Below are positions 1-9,025 of a stretch of 64,000 bases of DNA, piece by piece. This DNA comes from Sipunculus nudus (taxonomy: Eukaryota; Annelida; Sipuncula; Golfingiida; Sipunculidae), in the NCBI GenBank assembly GCA_026874595.1, contig JAPPUL010000082.1:868001-932000 (forward strand), written 5' to 3'. Within the stretch, counting starts at the first letter, position 1. Every line of letters starts with the position of its first letter. The notes below the pieces were generated by a model that was not told the DNA's origin, ran no database searches, and saw only the letters and a program-made list of their open reading frames with translations. The position numbers and the translations under genes were made by a program.

Positions 1-500
1 AGGTGTTGAATGAGTTAATAAGGCGTTATCAAAAGCGCTCAGCAAAGGTAGAGGAACTTGGTTGGGATAGGTACGTAGAGAGTTTTAAGAGGGATCTTGA
101 CACACGTGTTCCGCCGATAGGGATATTTGGACTTGATGCTGGTAAGGGGATGGGCGATTACTTTATGGAGTATGCACAAGGAGGGATAGGGATATTGCTA
201 AATATATTTGATCTTGAACATCCGATAGGCTATTATGCATGTAGTGGTATGAGTAGCGGAGTATGCTATATAAGGGGGGAAGTAGGAGAGAGTCGTCTTG
301 GAACGGATGTTAGGATTTTGAAGGAGCTTACAAGTGCTGATGAGGATTTTCTTGAAAAAGAGATAGAAGATTTTGTAAATATATTTAGTAAAATGAATGT
401 AGACGAAAAATATAATAAGCAGTTAAAAGAGTTTGGAAATAAGTTTAAGAGTGTCAAAGAGAAGGTATTAAAAGAGTTCATAAAGATAGTGCCGATTTAA
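1..500 (+). CDS. GXGXG-domain protein, C-terminal end (glutamate synthase-like), 5'-partial
   Basis: The reading frame is open at the left edge, so the true start probably lies outside the window; a GTG at 3 is the first possible start inside it. The visible 165 residues contain GDYFMEYAQGGIGILLN, then GYYACSGMSSGVCYIRGEVG, then a LTSADEDFLEKEIEDF tail. This order matches the end of the right-handed beta-helix GXGXG domain of glutamate synthase large subunit and its stand-alone archaeal/bacterial relatives, where glycine turns are followed by 'YIRGE', a 'RLG' and an 'LTeeD..FL...I..F' helix. A glutamate synthase role is inferred only; the FMN and Fe-S domains would lie upstream. Formylmethanofuran dehydrogenase subunit C shares this fold and is the alternative. 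Confidence 0.55.
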   Translation, partial: VLNELIRRYQKRSAKVEELGWDRYVESFKRDLDTRVPPIGIFGLDAGKGMGDYFMEYAQGGIGILLNIFDLEHPIGYYACSGMSSGVCYIRGEVGESRLGTDVRILKELTSADEDFLEKEIEDFVNIFSKMNVDEKYNKQLKEFGNKFKSVKEKVLKEFIKIVPI

Positions 501-562
501 GTAGAAAGGAAGCAGGAGTTATAAGGAAGGCTATAAAAGGGAAGATGCTATTAGGGGGTAAA

Positions 563-593
563 AAGTTTCTTTACTAAAGTTTCTTTACTAAAG
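563..593. repeat. 14-bp direct repeat, two copies
   Basis: AAGTTTCTTTACTA occurs twice head to tail (563-576, 577-590) in the gap between the GXGXG gene and the cyclase-PPR gene. The surrounding 250 bp hold no convincing ORF. It may be a slippage product. Confidence 0.6.
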
Positions 594-749
594 AATAGGA
601 GGCTAAAAGTTAGCAACATATTATTATACAAGGACATCATGAACTTTAAAAAAAAGAGGGAATGGTTTTAGATAAAAGAGAGTTTATGTGTTTGTAGAAA
701 GAAAGGATTAGCTAAAACAAAGTAGAATGTCCAAGAGGGTATAATTAAT

Positions 750-2087
750 ATGGAAAAGAAGGAAGGCCAAGCAAGCTCTCAAGAGGGGTGGGTTGGTATT
801 GTCTATACATTGAGTATAGACATGATAAAGTCAACAGCGCTTGCGATGCGTCGTACAACGCAGGAGCAGAATTTATTTAATAGCTATTTGGTAAAACAGA
901 TAGTTCCGCATCTAACCCATTTAAACTTAGAAGATGACATAACACAATTTACAGGAGATGGCTGGTTGGTGATGACAGATAAGGATTGGAAGGTTCCTGC
1001 CTTATGTTGCTTTGCCTATATCATGTCAAGGCGCTTTGAAAGTGAAATGAGTGAATATACAGGACTTGAGCTTGAAACGATCTCAAAGCTACGACTTGGA
1101 ATAAGTTCAGGACTTGATATGTCAGTAAAGCTTTTAGATGATACAAGGCACTGGGTAGGGGATAGTGCAAGAAGGAGCGTACGCTCTGCAAATTGTTGTT
1201 ATCCGAATGAGATATTAATTGACTACACAGTAATCTACAATTATTTTGATATAGTAAAAACAAAGCCTCTAGATATAGAAAAGCGTAAGGAAGAATTTCC
1301 TGGAATAAAGATGGAAGAGACCCCAGATTTGGTGATAATGGAAGACATGCAATATGATAACTGGAGATTGTTGGAACATCCAGAATGGCTAGTGTATACG
1401 TTAAATCAAGTGGGGCAGGTAGAAGAAGCAAGAAAGTTGGCAAGTGAGATATCAAGCTACCTATCAACGGAAGATGGACTTAGTAAAGAAGATAAAATAG
1501 AAAGATGGAACAAGCTAATATATAATTTAGATAGTTATCAAACGGCCTTAAACATGAAAGAAGAGATGGAAAGAGCGGGAGTTTTGCCAAATCTTGAAAC
1601 ATATAATAGATTGATGGAGAAGGCGCCATCAAATATGCTTACAATAAGACTAATGGATGAACTACTTCAGCGAGGACTTTCCCCAGAGCATGAGACATAT
1701 AACATATTGTTAAAACACATATCGACATTTAAGGAAGCAGAGAAACTACTTTCAGAGTGTTTAAAGCGCGGGTTAAATCCGAATATATCAAGTTATGAGA
1801 TATTAATAGAAAAAGCCGAGACGGGTTATATGGCAAGGAAAGCAATAAATATGCTAAAAGAAAGGAATTTGCGGCCAAGTTTTGCGATGTACGTAAAACA
1901 GCTTAGGCTAGCGGATGATTTTGACGAAGCAAAAGATATAATGCATGATATGGAAGAAGCTGGGATATTGCCAAATGCAGTAACTTATGCGTTGATGCTA
2001 AAGAAAGTAAGTGATTTTGATGAGGCAGAAGGCTTACTTGAAGAGATGGAAGAGAAAGGGATACCGAAAGACTTAGTATTTGAGTAA
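750..2087 (+). CDS. Nucleotidyl cyclase-like domain fused to six PPR-like repeats
   Basis: Protein of 445 residues. Residues ~15-165 resemble a class III adenylyl/guanylyl cyclase homology domain: the first metal-site Asp in SIDMIKST (D24), the second in QFTGDGWLV (D70), and a later WVGDSARRSVRSA block where the catalytic Arg is expected (R145). The usual transition-state Asn seems replaced (R141), so activity is uncertain. Residues 250-441 are six contiguous repeats of exactly 32 residues (starts 250, 282, 314, 346, 378, 410). Each has the pentatricopeptide pattern: xxTYNxL near the start, a second helix like DEAExLLEEM, and an ExGxxPN end. PPR proteins typically bind RNA in organelles and are rare in bacteria; canonical units are 35 residues. 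The repeat class is read with good confidence, the cyclase activity with less. No signal peptide or membrane segment, so cytoplasmic. A TATAAT-like box sits just upstream of the ATG. Confidence 0.8.
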   Translation: MEKKEGQASSQEGWVGIVYTLSIDMIKSTALAMRRTTQEQNLFNSYLVKQIVPHLTHLNLEDDITQFTGDGWLVMTDKDWKVPALCCFAYIMSRRFESEMSEYTGLELETISKLRLGISSGLDMSVKLLDDTRHWVGDSARRSVRSANCCYPNEILIDYTVIYNYFDIVKTKPLDIEKRKEEFPGIKMEETPDLVIMEDMQYDNWRLLEHPEWLVYTLNQVGQVEEARKLASEISSYLSTEDGLSKEDKIERWNKLIYNLDSYQTALNMKEEMERAGVLPNLETYNRLMEKAPSNMLTIRLMDELLQRGLSPEHETYNILLKHISTFKEAEKLLSECLKRGLNPNISSYEILIEKAETGYMARKAINMLKERNLRPSFAMYVKQLRLADDFDEAKDIMHDMEEAGILPNAVTYALMLKKVSDFDEAEGLLEEMEEKGIPKDLVFE

Positions 2088-2276
2088 AGAGGTTTAAATG
2101 CTTTCAATATAGCTTAAAATATTATGAAATTAAAGAAGAGATATTAATTTGTTAAAGTTCAGGATAATATTTGTTTAAAATTAGTGGTTTTAGAGTTTTT
2201 AGGGATTAGAGTTTGTTAGGCAGTTTAGTTATATGCTTGGATATTATATAAATAGATAGAATATAAGAAAGTATTT

Positions 2277-3911
2277 ATGGAAAAGCGAAAAAAGGATTTG
2301 GCATTAGTACTTGTTATAATGAGTTTTATGCTATGGTCTTGTAGTGATAGGATAGTAAGGGATGATAGTTTAGAACCGAAGGTAAAAGATAAGATAGAGC
2401 TTTCGGTAGCGAAGTTTGTAAATGAGGATGAAGATGCAGCCCTAGACATATACGAGGAAGCGTTTCCTAAGCGAATAATATCTAGCTTAAGCGAGCTTAA
2501 GAAAGTTAGATATCCCCTTGAGTATGAGATATTATCAAACAAAGCTAAAGTAATAGAAAAAAGTCGTGAGATAAAAAATATTAGGCGAGCGTATCGGCTT
2601 AAGAGGCTTGATGATCATGGGATTGTATCAAGAAAAAGAAAGAGTGTAGAGAATGAAGGGGCAGGAGCTGGGTTTAGAAGGGTATTTGAGGTTGTTAGTG
2701 CTAAACCTAGTGAAGTAGAGGATGTAAGAAGATATCTTAGTTATTTTAAAAAGAGAAAACCAAAGTATGAGGAACTTTTAGGTCTTTCGCTAAACAAAGA
2801 AACTAAAGTAAAAGCACTAAGAATATCACAAAGCCTGAGGAGTCATAATCTATTGGAAGTATTTAATGAAGGGGAGGTGTATAGGGCTTTAGGTCGAGGA
2901 GGAGGGGATATAATACTTGTAGGTAGTATAAGAGAGAGTGGGGGTGGTATTAGGTTTACGACAGGTCTTTTTGATAAAGATCAGAAGATATTTTTGTTTA
3001 GGAAAAGTTTTTTATATAGTCGTGAGGAGCTAAATTTACGTCTTAATGAGAGTGTTTCTAAGGTATCGAATTACATTATAGAATATCTAACGCCGTATAG
3101 GAAGGGTCGCCTTGAGGTAAAGACAAATCCGAGTGATGCACTAGTTTTTATAGATGACGGAAAATATATTAGGAGTCCGTTTAGCAAGGAGCTTTCTATT
3201 GGGTATCATGATATAGTGGTTATGAAAGAGGGTTTTAAGAAGGTGTCAGGAAAGATATATATACGTGATGAAGTAAAACAGACATTATCATTAAATCTTA
3301 ATAAGGAGAAAAACAAAGGGGGGCTTTTAATACTATCAGAACCTGTTGGAGCAGATATATATTTAGATTTAGAGTATAAGGGAACAAGTCCACTGATTTT
3401 AAAGGATATATCGACAGGAATATATAAGGTACGTCTTGAGAAGGCGGGCTATAGTCATCTTAATACTATAGTTGATGTAGAGAAGGGCAAGAATCTTAGA
3501 TTATTTTTCCCTATGGAAGAGGGGACAAATGAGTATGAGGCGGTAGAGGATATATCAAGACCCTATAACATAGCTAAGAATGTATTTCTTTATAGCAGTT
3601 TTATATCGCTTGGAGCGTTTATATATGGAGTATTGTATGAGCAAACATATTCAGACAGATACAAATCCTCAGGAGAGTCAGGAGTTAATGTACAAAGAGA
3701 GTTATTTTTAAAAACCCGACAAATGAGCGAGTTAAGGTATAATGCATTATATACCTTAATAGGAGTAGTTAGTTTGACAATACTTTTTCAGGTATTAGAA
3801 TTGTATGCAGAGGATGTTGACATAATATTGAAGACTCCAAAGGCAACAACATACAATAGTTTTGATTATTTTCATGATGATGTCCAACTATCAGTAAGTA
3901 TCAAGTTCTAA
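2277..3911 (+). CDS. PEGA-domain lipoprotein with C-terminal membrane segments
   Basis: Protein of 544 residues. The N-terminus is a lipoprotein signal (hydrophobic stretch ending LWSC, acylated Cys22 predicted). Residues ~277-342 and ~348-415 are two PEGA domains: GRLEVKTNPSDALVFIDDG and GGLLILSEPVGADIYLDLE, each followed by an 'I..G.H/Y.V...KEGF/AGY' turn. PEGA domains are found on bacterial surface and periplasmic proteins and probably bind wall or envelope polysaccharide. Two hydrophobic segments near ~436-456 and ~487-508 could be membrane helices. Residues ~200-270 contain a segment (GGDIILVGSIRESGGGIRF) like periplasmic proteins that report on envelope components, but I cannot name it. 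Probably an envelope protein; specific role unknown. Confidence 0.75.
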   Translation: MEKRKKDLALVLVIMSFMLWSCSDRIVRDDSLEPKVKDKIELSVAKFVNEDEDAALDIYEEAFPKRIISSLSELKKVRYPLEYEILSNKAKVIEKSREIKNIRRAYRLKRLDDHGIVSRKRKSVENEGAGAGFRRVFEVVSAKPSEVEDVRRYLSYFKKRKPKYEELLGLSLNKETKVKALRISQSLRSHNLLEVFNEGEVYRALGRGGGDIILVGSIRESGGGIRFTTGLFDKDQKIFLFRKSFLYSREELNLRLNESVSKVSNYIIEYLTPYRKGRLEVKTNPSDALVFIDDGKYIRSPFSKELSIGYHDIVVMKEGFKKVSGKIYIRDEVKQTLSLNLNKEKNKGGLLILSEPVGADIYLDLEYKGTSPLILKDISTGIYKVRLEKAGYSHLNTIVDVEKGKNLRLFFPMEEGTNEYEAVEDISRPYNIAKNVFLYSSFISLGAFIYGVLYEQTYSDRYKSSGESGVNVQRELFLKTRQMSELRYNALYTLIGVVSLTILFQVLELYAEDVDIILKTPKATTYNSFDYFHDDVQLSVSIKF

Positions 3912-4052
3912 AGAGAGGATGCTGATATAATTTGCGATGAAAAATTAGTCTAACCGATTAAATTCTATTATATACTATATCTAAAAGATCTAAAAGGTCT
4001 AAAAGAAAAAAAGGAAACAATAAATAATATTAATAATTAGAGGACAAGTAGA

Positions 4053-4685
4053 ATGCGATACAAAGGACTTGATTTTTTAAATATGAAAGAAGAAGAAGGA
4101 GATAAGGACAAAGATAAAAATGATTTAGGGCTCTCAGAGAAGTTGTTAAAGTCACGGAAGGTAATAATATCAGGAGAGGTGAATTCAAAGCTTGCCAATC
4201 GAGTTACAAATCAGCTATTATTGCTTGAGGAAGAGGATGCAAAAAAGCCGATAACAGTATTTATCAATTCACCTGGTGGTGAGATATTCTCAGGCTTTGC
4301 AATATACGATATGATGCATTTTGTAAAGCCAGTAATAAAGACGGTGGTAATGGGGTTTGCAGCGAGTATGGGCTCTATAATATCGCTTGCAGCAAGTAAG
4401 GGACATCGTTATGCATTTTCCAACTCAATGGTACTTATACACCAGCCATTAATAAGCGGAGTATACAGGGGGACGGTAGCGGATATTGAGATACAAGCCA
4501 AAGAGATGTTAAACACGAAAAATAAGATAATAGATATATATGTGAAGGCGACGGGAAAAAGTGCAAAGGAGGTAAAGAAGGATATAGACAGAGACTTTTG
4601 GATGACGGCACAAGAGGCAAGTAAATATGGGCCGAAGGCACTAATAGACAAAGTAATAACGAAGAGTAGCGAGCTTGGAAGTTAG
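4053..4685 (+). CDS. clpP: ATP-dependent Clp protease proteolytic subunit
   Basis: Protein of 210 residues, close to the family's usual length. The serine peptidase triad is visible: Ser105 in GFAASMGSI, His130 in VLIHQPL, and Asp181 in DIDRDFWM. The INSPGGEIFSGFAIYDMM block is the standard ClpP oxyanion/substrate-binding strand. ClpP forms a barrel of two seven-membered rings and degrades proteins unfolded by ClpX or ClpA/C. The HQPLISGVYRGTVADIEI loop differs from classical HQP(L/S)GGxxGQAxDIEI by two extra residues, and the N-terminus carries an acidic/Lys-rich extension, so this may be a secondary ClpP paralogue. No Clp ATPase gene is in the window. Convergent with lpxD, 2 bp apart. Confidence 0.93.
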   Translation: MRYKGLDFLNMKEEEGDKDKDKNDLGLSEKLLKSRKVIISGEVNSKLANRVTNQLLLLEEEDAKKPITVFINSPGGEIFSGFAIYDMMHFVKPVIKTVVMGFAASMGSIISLAASKGHRYAFSNSMVLIHQPLISGVYRGTVADIEIQAKEMLNTKNKIIDIYVKATGKSAKEVKKDIDRDFWMTAQEASKYGPKALIDKVITKSSELGS

Positions 4686-4687
4686 GT

Positions 4688-5734
4688 TTATTTATTATTA
4701 TTTTTATGCTTTTTAGGTAAAATAAGCTTTAAAATAGCCTTATGAATTTTAAGAGCCTGAACAAGAGGTCTTGCAGGATATCCAAAGACAGTAGAATATG
4801 GTTTAATATTGCTATGCACCATGCTTTTGGCAAGGACGGTAGAATATTTTTCTACTCTGACATGGTCGACAATTCCAACGTTTCCGGCAAGTGAGACATT
4901 ATCTTCTAAAGTAACAGAGCCGGCAAGACCTGATTGTCCTGCAATGATACAATTATTACCGATATAACAGTTATGAGCGATATGGACCTGGCTGTCTATC
5001 TTAGTACCAGAGCCGATAAAAGTTTGTCCTAAAGTAGCTCTATCGATAGTAACAAGGGCTCCAATATCTACATTATCCTCAATATAAACGATACCGATAT
5101 GAGAGGTGCGCAAGAAGCTGTTATTGCTTTTGTGATAGCCAAAACCAATATTACCGATAACACTATGTGGTCCGATAAAGACATTCTTCCCGATTATGCA
5201 TGAGTGGTGAATAAAAACGCCATGAGATATAGTTGAATTACTTTTAATTGTAACGTCATTTGCGATATAAGCATTTGGATATATAACGACATTATCGCTA
5301 ATCTTAACATTATCTTCGATGGTAGAAAAAGGCATAATGGTAACATTATTGCCGAGGGATACATTTTGACCGATATAAGCACTTTGATGAATCCCGCTTA
5401 TTATTTTATGAGGTTTATTAAATAAGTCAAGCAATTTATGAAAGGCGGTTTTAGCGTCATTGCAAACCAAAGCAAAAATGTTAGAGGAACTTGGGAAATT
5501 AATCTTCTTGTCAATTAGTAAAGCAGTAGTATTATTTGAGCTTAATGCTTTAGCAAGGAATTTTTGTTTTGCAATAAATACTATGGAGTTTGGGAGTATG
5601 TTATTGGGAGGTGAGATTTGGGTTATGGATAGATTATGTAAAAGTTTTTTGTATTCTAATTTTTTTTTAATAAGCGTGCCTTTAAATATGATGGTGGCAT
5701 TCAAAGAGCTTGCAATTTGATATACGGATAGCAT
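4688..5734 (-). CDS. lpxD: UDP-3-O-acylglucosamine N-acyltransferase
   Basis: Protein of 348 residues. The N-terminal ~100 residues are the uridine-binding domain. Residues ~110-320 are left-handed beta-helix hexapeptide repeats (GQNVSLGNNVTIMPFSTIED and many similar turns). The block HIGIVYIEDNVDIGALVTID is diagnostic for LpxD, and QVHIAHNCYIG carries the catalytic His. LpxD transfers the second 3-hydroxyacyl chain from acyl-ACP to the UDP-glucosamine lipid A precursor on the cytoplasmic side. Its presence implies lipid A-based LPS, which only some spirochetes make. No other lpx gene lies in the window. The gene sits on the minus strand among plus-strand genes and its product is notably Asn/Ile/Ser-rich, as expected for a lagging-strand gene in a skewed genome. 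Confidence 0.93.
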   Translation of the reverse strand: MLSVYQIASSLNATIIFKGTLIKKKLEYKKLLHNLSITQISPPNNILPNSIVFIAKQKFLAKALSSNNTTALLIDKKINFPSSSNIFALVCNDAKTAFHKLLDLFNKPHKIISGIHQSAYIGQNVSLGNNVTIMPFSTIEDNVKISDNVVIYPNAYIANDVTIKSNSTISHGVFIHHSCIIGKNVFIGPHSVIGNIGFGYHKSNNSFLRTSHIGIVYIEDNVDIGALVTIDRATLGQTFIGSGTKIDSQVHIAHNCYIGNNCIIAGQSGLAGSVTLEDNVSLAGNVGIVDHVRVEKYSTVLAKSMVHSNIKPYSTVFGYPARPLVQALKIHKAILKLILPKKHKNNNK

Positions 5735-5817
5735 AAGTCTTGACCTTTTTAAGATAGTGTAAATTTTGTATAAGTAAAATGTAGCATAAAAGATGTTTTT
5801 TAGATTAGATTTTTATA

Positions 5818-6450
5818 ATGCGACATATAATTGGTTCAAGACTATGGGATATGTATTCGTATGTGTATGATCCTATAGCGAGAATGTTTTTAAGAAAAAG
5901 CCGTAAAGAGAGTATAGATATGCTTTTAGAGGCAGTTGATGTTGGAGATTTTGCAGGTAAGCGTCTTTTGGTAGTGGGAGTTGGTACGGGACAAGATTTA
6001 AAGTTGTTAAAAAGCGAGCTTGATTTAAAAATAGAAGGGATAGATTATAGTAAAAGGATGCTAAAGAAGGCACAGCTAAATAATGTAGGGAGGACAGATA
6101 TAACGTATCGTCAAATGGATGCAAACGCGCTTTCATATGCAGATGAAACATTTGACATAGTATTACTACCGTTGATAGTAGCAGTGTCTAAGGAACCACG
6201 ACTTTGTATAGAGGAGGGGTTGCGAGTATTAAAGGGAGGAGGGATTATGGTTATATTCGACAAATTCCTATTAGAAGGTTTGGTATTAGGTTTTATTAGT
6301 AAACTATTAAATATAGTAACAAACCTGCTGGCAACTAAAATAACTTTAGAATTTGATATATTATTAAAAGGGCTTAGAGTAAATGTATTAAAAGAGAAGC
6401 GTCATAATGTATTTTTGAAGACATATTTGCTAAAGAAGGAAGGCAGTTAA
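5818..6450 (+). CDS. Class I SAM-dependent methyltransferase
   Basis: Protein of 210 residues. Motif I is VVGVGTGQDL (about residues 51-60), followed by an acidic residue at the end of strand 2 (IEGIDYSKRML), MDANAL (motif II area) and FDIVLLPLIVAV (post-motif). This is the Methyltransf_11/25 (UbiE/COQ5-like) pattern, with the C-terminal LRVLKGGGIMVIFDKF strand-turn expected of these enzymes. The substrate cannot be read from the sequence; small-molecule or lipid methylation is usual. The N-terminus SYVYDPIARMFLRKSR resembles ubiquinone/menaquinone or phospholipid methyltransferases. It lies 43 bp ahead of the fluoride channel gene and may be co-transcribed with it. Confidence 0.8.
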   Translation: MRHIIGSRLWDMYSYVYDPIARMFLRKSRKESIDMLLEAVDVGDFAGKRLLVVGVGTGQDLKLLKSELDLKIEGIDYSKRMLKKAQLNNVGRTDITYRQMDANALSYADETFDIVLLPLIVAVSKEPRLCIEEGLRVLKGGGIMVIFDKFLLEGLVLGFISKLLNIVTNLLATKITLEFDILLKGLRVNVLKEKRHNVFLKTYLLKKEGS

Positions 6451-6493
6451 TCTATATAAACAGAGGATAATATGATATAGGAGAGAGTAATTA

Positions 6494-6895
6494 GTGCAAG
6501 ATAAACTTATACTATATATGGCAGTAGGTTTAGGAGGCTTCATAGGGGCTATCTTAAGGTATTTGGCAAGTGAAGTTTTGGAGGGTTATAATATAAGATT
6601 TCCGCTTGGTACGTTTGTTGTGAATGTAGTTGGATGTTTTTTGATAGGCTTTGTAGACATGGTGCTATCCGGAGGAGACAGGGGGTTTAGTGATAATAAT
6701 CGAGAGACATATAGATTATTTATAAGCGTAGGGCTTTTAGGGTCCTTCACGACCTTCTCAACCTTCACTTTAGAAAGTTATAATCTTTTCTATAAAGGAG
6801 AGTATAGCTTGTTGTTTCTTAACGTGATATTAAGTCTTTTATTTGGGTATGTAGGATTATTATTAGGCAGGGGAATTTATTTAGTATTGTTTTAA
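6494..6895 (+). CDS. crcB: Fluoride channel, CrcB/FluC family
   Basis: Protein of 133 residues, starting at GTG with AGGAGAG-like sequence upstream. Four hydrophobic helices are visible. Family marks: GGFIGAILRYLAS at the start, GTFVVNVVGCFLIGF (conserved Asn in helix 2) and GLLGSFTTFSTFTLE (the TM3 break with Na+ and Phe-box residues). FluC proteins form antiparallel dimers that export fluoride passively across the inner membrane. No fluoride riboswitch fits in the 43-bp gap upstream. Only one copy is present, so it should act as a homodimer. Confidence 0.92.
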   Translation: MQDKLILYMAVGLGGFIGAILRYLASEVLEGYNIRFPLGTFVVNVVGCFLIGFVDMVLSGGDRGFSDNNRETYRLFISVGLLGSFTTFSTFTLESYNLFYKGEYSLLFLNVILSLLFGYVGLLLGRGIYLVLF

Positions 6896-6978
6896 TTTTA
6901 TTTAAGTTTAGATTTAACAAAAGATTATTTTTAGTTTTAAATAAGGATTAATTATCGAATTTGGAGAGGATGAAAAAA

Positions 6979-8433
6979 ATGTTAGAAATATATAAAATAA
7001 ATAGAGTCTTGCAGTTACGATATATAATATTCTTACTTTTAATAATTCCAAATTATGTTTTGGGTGAAGGATTAAAAAGTCATGTAGACGATATAAAGAA
7101 GTTAAATGCTCTTGTAACAAGTAGTATAGGCAAGGCAAAAGAGTTTCAGGTTTTAGCGCAAGAGATAGTAGATCGTGTGGAGGAGATGCGTTTACTTTAT
7201 GAAGAGACCAAAGTCCAAACGCCGTTAAATAGTAGGCGACGTGGGAACATGAAGATAAGGTATTATGAGGATAATATAGCAGTATACGAGAGTAAACAAA
7301 GCATAGGAGTTGAAATTGCTGAAAATGAGAAGTTAACATTAAAGGACAAGGGTTTTTCTTATACGTATCGTGGGAAATATTACTATAGCGAATTTTCATT
7401 AAAAGACAAAAATAGTGACAAAGCAACGAAGTTAAAATGGCTTTCGGTGGGGGGATATGAGTATTGGGAAAACGAGTCTCAAAATGGGTTTAAGAGTATA
7501 GATAAGAAAAAACGGTTATTGTATAAATTTTACAGAATATTTAAGGGTAACAACATATTTTATAGGATAATGCTTGGGAACAAGTCGGGAATATATTTTT
7601 CAGAAAAGTCTAAGAATAAGACAAGGTATTATACATTTTATCCTGATAAAACGCTTCGAGTAGGACGAGATGGGGGTATAGATTATTATATAAAGCACAA
7701 AGATAAGCTGGGTTATAAAATAAACCCGAAAGGTAATGTAAAGCTAACAGATAGATTCATAATAGAGCTATACTCCCCAAATGTAAAATCTTATCAGAAA
7801 CGAGAATATGTATCAAGCTTTGTAAATGACTTTGGAAGTGAGCATATATACGCAGCATACCTTAAGATATTATCAAAGATGAGGGTAAATCTAAGCAATA
7901 GCAAATCAGTTATGAAAGGACTAATGAGAGATTTAAGGAGGAAATACAAATTAAATGGCTTAAGGGAGTCAAAGAAGCTAAATAAGATATCGAGGGATCA
8001 TTTGCAATATATATTAAAGAATCGCCCAAAGGATTACCATGAGGAGGAGGAGGGCAGGGCAGGTTTTACAGGCACAACGCCATTTGAAAGGCGAAAGAAT
8101 GCGGGATATGGCAATATGGTAAAAGAGTTTGTGGTATGGGGAAATGATTATATAAGTAATTATCTTTTCATGTTATCGCGAGAGGAATGGCTTGAGACAT
8201 TACTCGACGGCAGGACAGTGGAATTTGGTTATGCAAGCATGGAACCACAGAAGGGCGGGCGGCAGCAAACTTTAATAGTGCTTACTTTGGGTCTATTGGA
8301 AGGCGAGCAGAATGCTGAGGAGGAATTAAATATACAAGAGAGTATAAACGAATATAGAGAAGAGCTTGCAAGTAAAAAGCGGGTGACAGTTAATAAAGAG
8401 ATTGCGGGAGTAGTTTTTGAGGAAGCATTTTGA
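6979..8433 (+). CDS. Exported protein with a divergent CAP (SCP-like) C-terminal domain
   Basis: The start at 6979 is preferred because GGAGAGG at 6963-6969 sits 9 bp upstream; TTG 6961 and ATG 6970 are alternatives. The product (~484 residues) begins with a signal peptide (LQLRYIIFLLLIIPNYVLG). The middle (~100-260) is Tyr/Lys-rich with no family I can name. Residues ~335-445, numbered from the TTG at 6961, follow the CAP superfamily order: LNKISRDHLQYIL helix, GFTGTTPFERRKNAGYG, VKEFV, then SREEWLETLLDGRTVEFGYA in place of the usual 'spgHr..lL....iGvG'. The second CAP histidine appears replaced by Glu. Bacterial CAP proteins are secreted and mostly of unknown function. Probably periplasmic. 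Confidence 0.6.
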   Translation: MLEIYKINRVLQLRYIIFLLLIIPNYVLGEGLKSHVDDIKKLNALVTSSIGKAKEFQVLAQEIVDRVEEMRLLYEETKVQTPLNSRRRGNMKIRYYEDNIAVYESKQSIGVEIAENEKLTLKDKGFSYTYRGKYYYSEFSLKDKNSDKATKLKWLSVGGYEYWENESQNGFKSIDKKKRLLYKFYRIFKGNNIFYRIMLGNKSGIYFSEKSKNKTRYYTFYPDKTLRVGRDGGIDYYIKHKDKLGYKINPKGNVKLTDRFIIELYSPNVKSYQKREYVSSFVNDFGSEHIYAAYLKILSKMRVNLSNSKSVMKGLMRDLRRKYKLNGLRESKKLNKISRDHLQYILKNRPKDYHEEEEGRAGFTGTTPFERRKNAGYGNMVKEFVVWGNDYISNYLFMLSREEWLETLLDGRTVEFGYASMEPQKGGRQQTLIVLTLGLLEGEQNAEEELNIQESINEYREELASKKRVTVNKEIAGVVFEEAF

Positions 8434-8459
8434 AAAAAAGCCTTAAGACAGATAATTAA

Positions 8460-8888
8460 TTAGACAGTAGTAGGGTTTAGGTGATATAGAATTATATATA
8501 TAATAACGCCTGTAAACGAGACATAAAGCCAGATAGGGTAAGTAAAGCGAACAATCTTCTTATGTTTAACGATGTTAGTTTTGATGCCATGGTATACGGA
8601 TATAGGGATTAGAATAGGTAGAGTTGAAGCTAAAATGGTATGAGAGATGAGGATAAAAAAGTAAATATAAAGGGGGAGGCCGGTTTTATTATAAGTAGTT
8701 AAAGAGCTTGTGTAGAAGTGGTATATGGCATAAGAGATAAGGAAGAGGGTGGAGGTGCAAAGAGCTATAATGATGAACGACTTATGTTTTTGTATATAGC
8801 CTTTTTTAATATAAATGAAAGCAGCTATTATGAAAATGGTACTGATTAAATTAAGGCAAGCATTAAGAAGAGGTAGATATTGTGTCAT
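8460..8888 (-). CDS. DUF420-family membrane protein
   Basis: Protein of 142 residues with four or five hydrophobic helices. It begins with YLPLLNACLNLISTIFII, the 'lP.lNA.LN' signature of the DUF420 (YozB-like) family, and has histidines at helix ends (YAIYHFY, LISHTILAS, ISVYHGI) as in that family. DUF420 proteins sit in the inner membrane and are often linked to cytochrome oxidase assembly, but the role is not settled. No oxidase gene is nearby. Divergent from the DUF4149 gene with ~200 bp between. Confidence 0.7.
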   Translation of the reverse strand: MTQYLPLLNACLNLISTIFIIAAFIYIKKGYIQKHKSFIIIALCTSTLFLISYAIYHFYTSSLTTYNKTGLPLYIYFFILISHTILASTLPILIPISVYHGIKTNIVKHKKIVRFTYPIWLYVSFTGVIIYIILYHLNPTTV

Positions 8889-9025
8889 ATGAGTCCCATA
8901 AGCTGATCAAAAAGATAATAAAAAGCTAACATGGTAGAAATATACTACCGTAAGCCATTAAAGTATAAAAAAAAGCTAAGTGTTTGCGTAAAAAATGAGT
9001 TGATTTTGTTAGCAAGGGAATTGAG

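Noticed and set aside
1021-1467. 148-codon minus-strand ORF inside the cyclase-PPR gene
   Set aside because: It is antisense to a well-supported gene, has a low-complexity Leu/Ser/Pro composition typical of shadow frames, and no ribosome site.
6451-6493. Fluoride riboswitch before crcB
   Set aside because: The gap is only 43 bp and shows no conserved fold.
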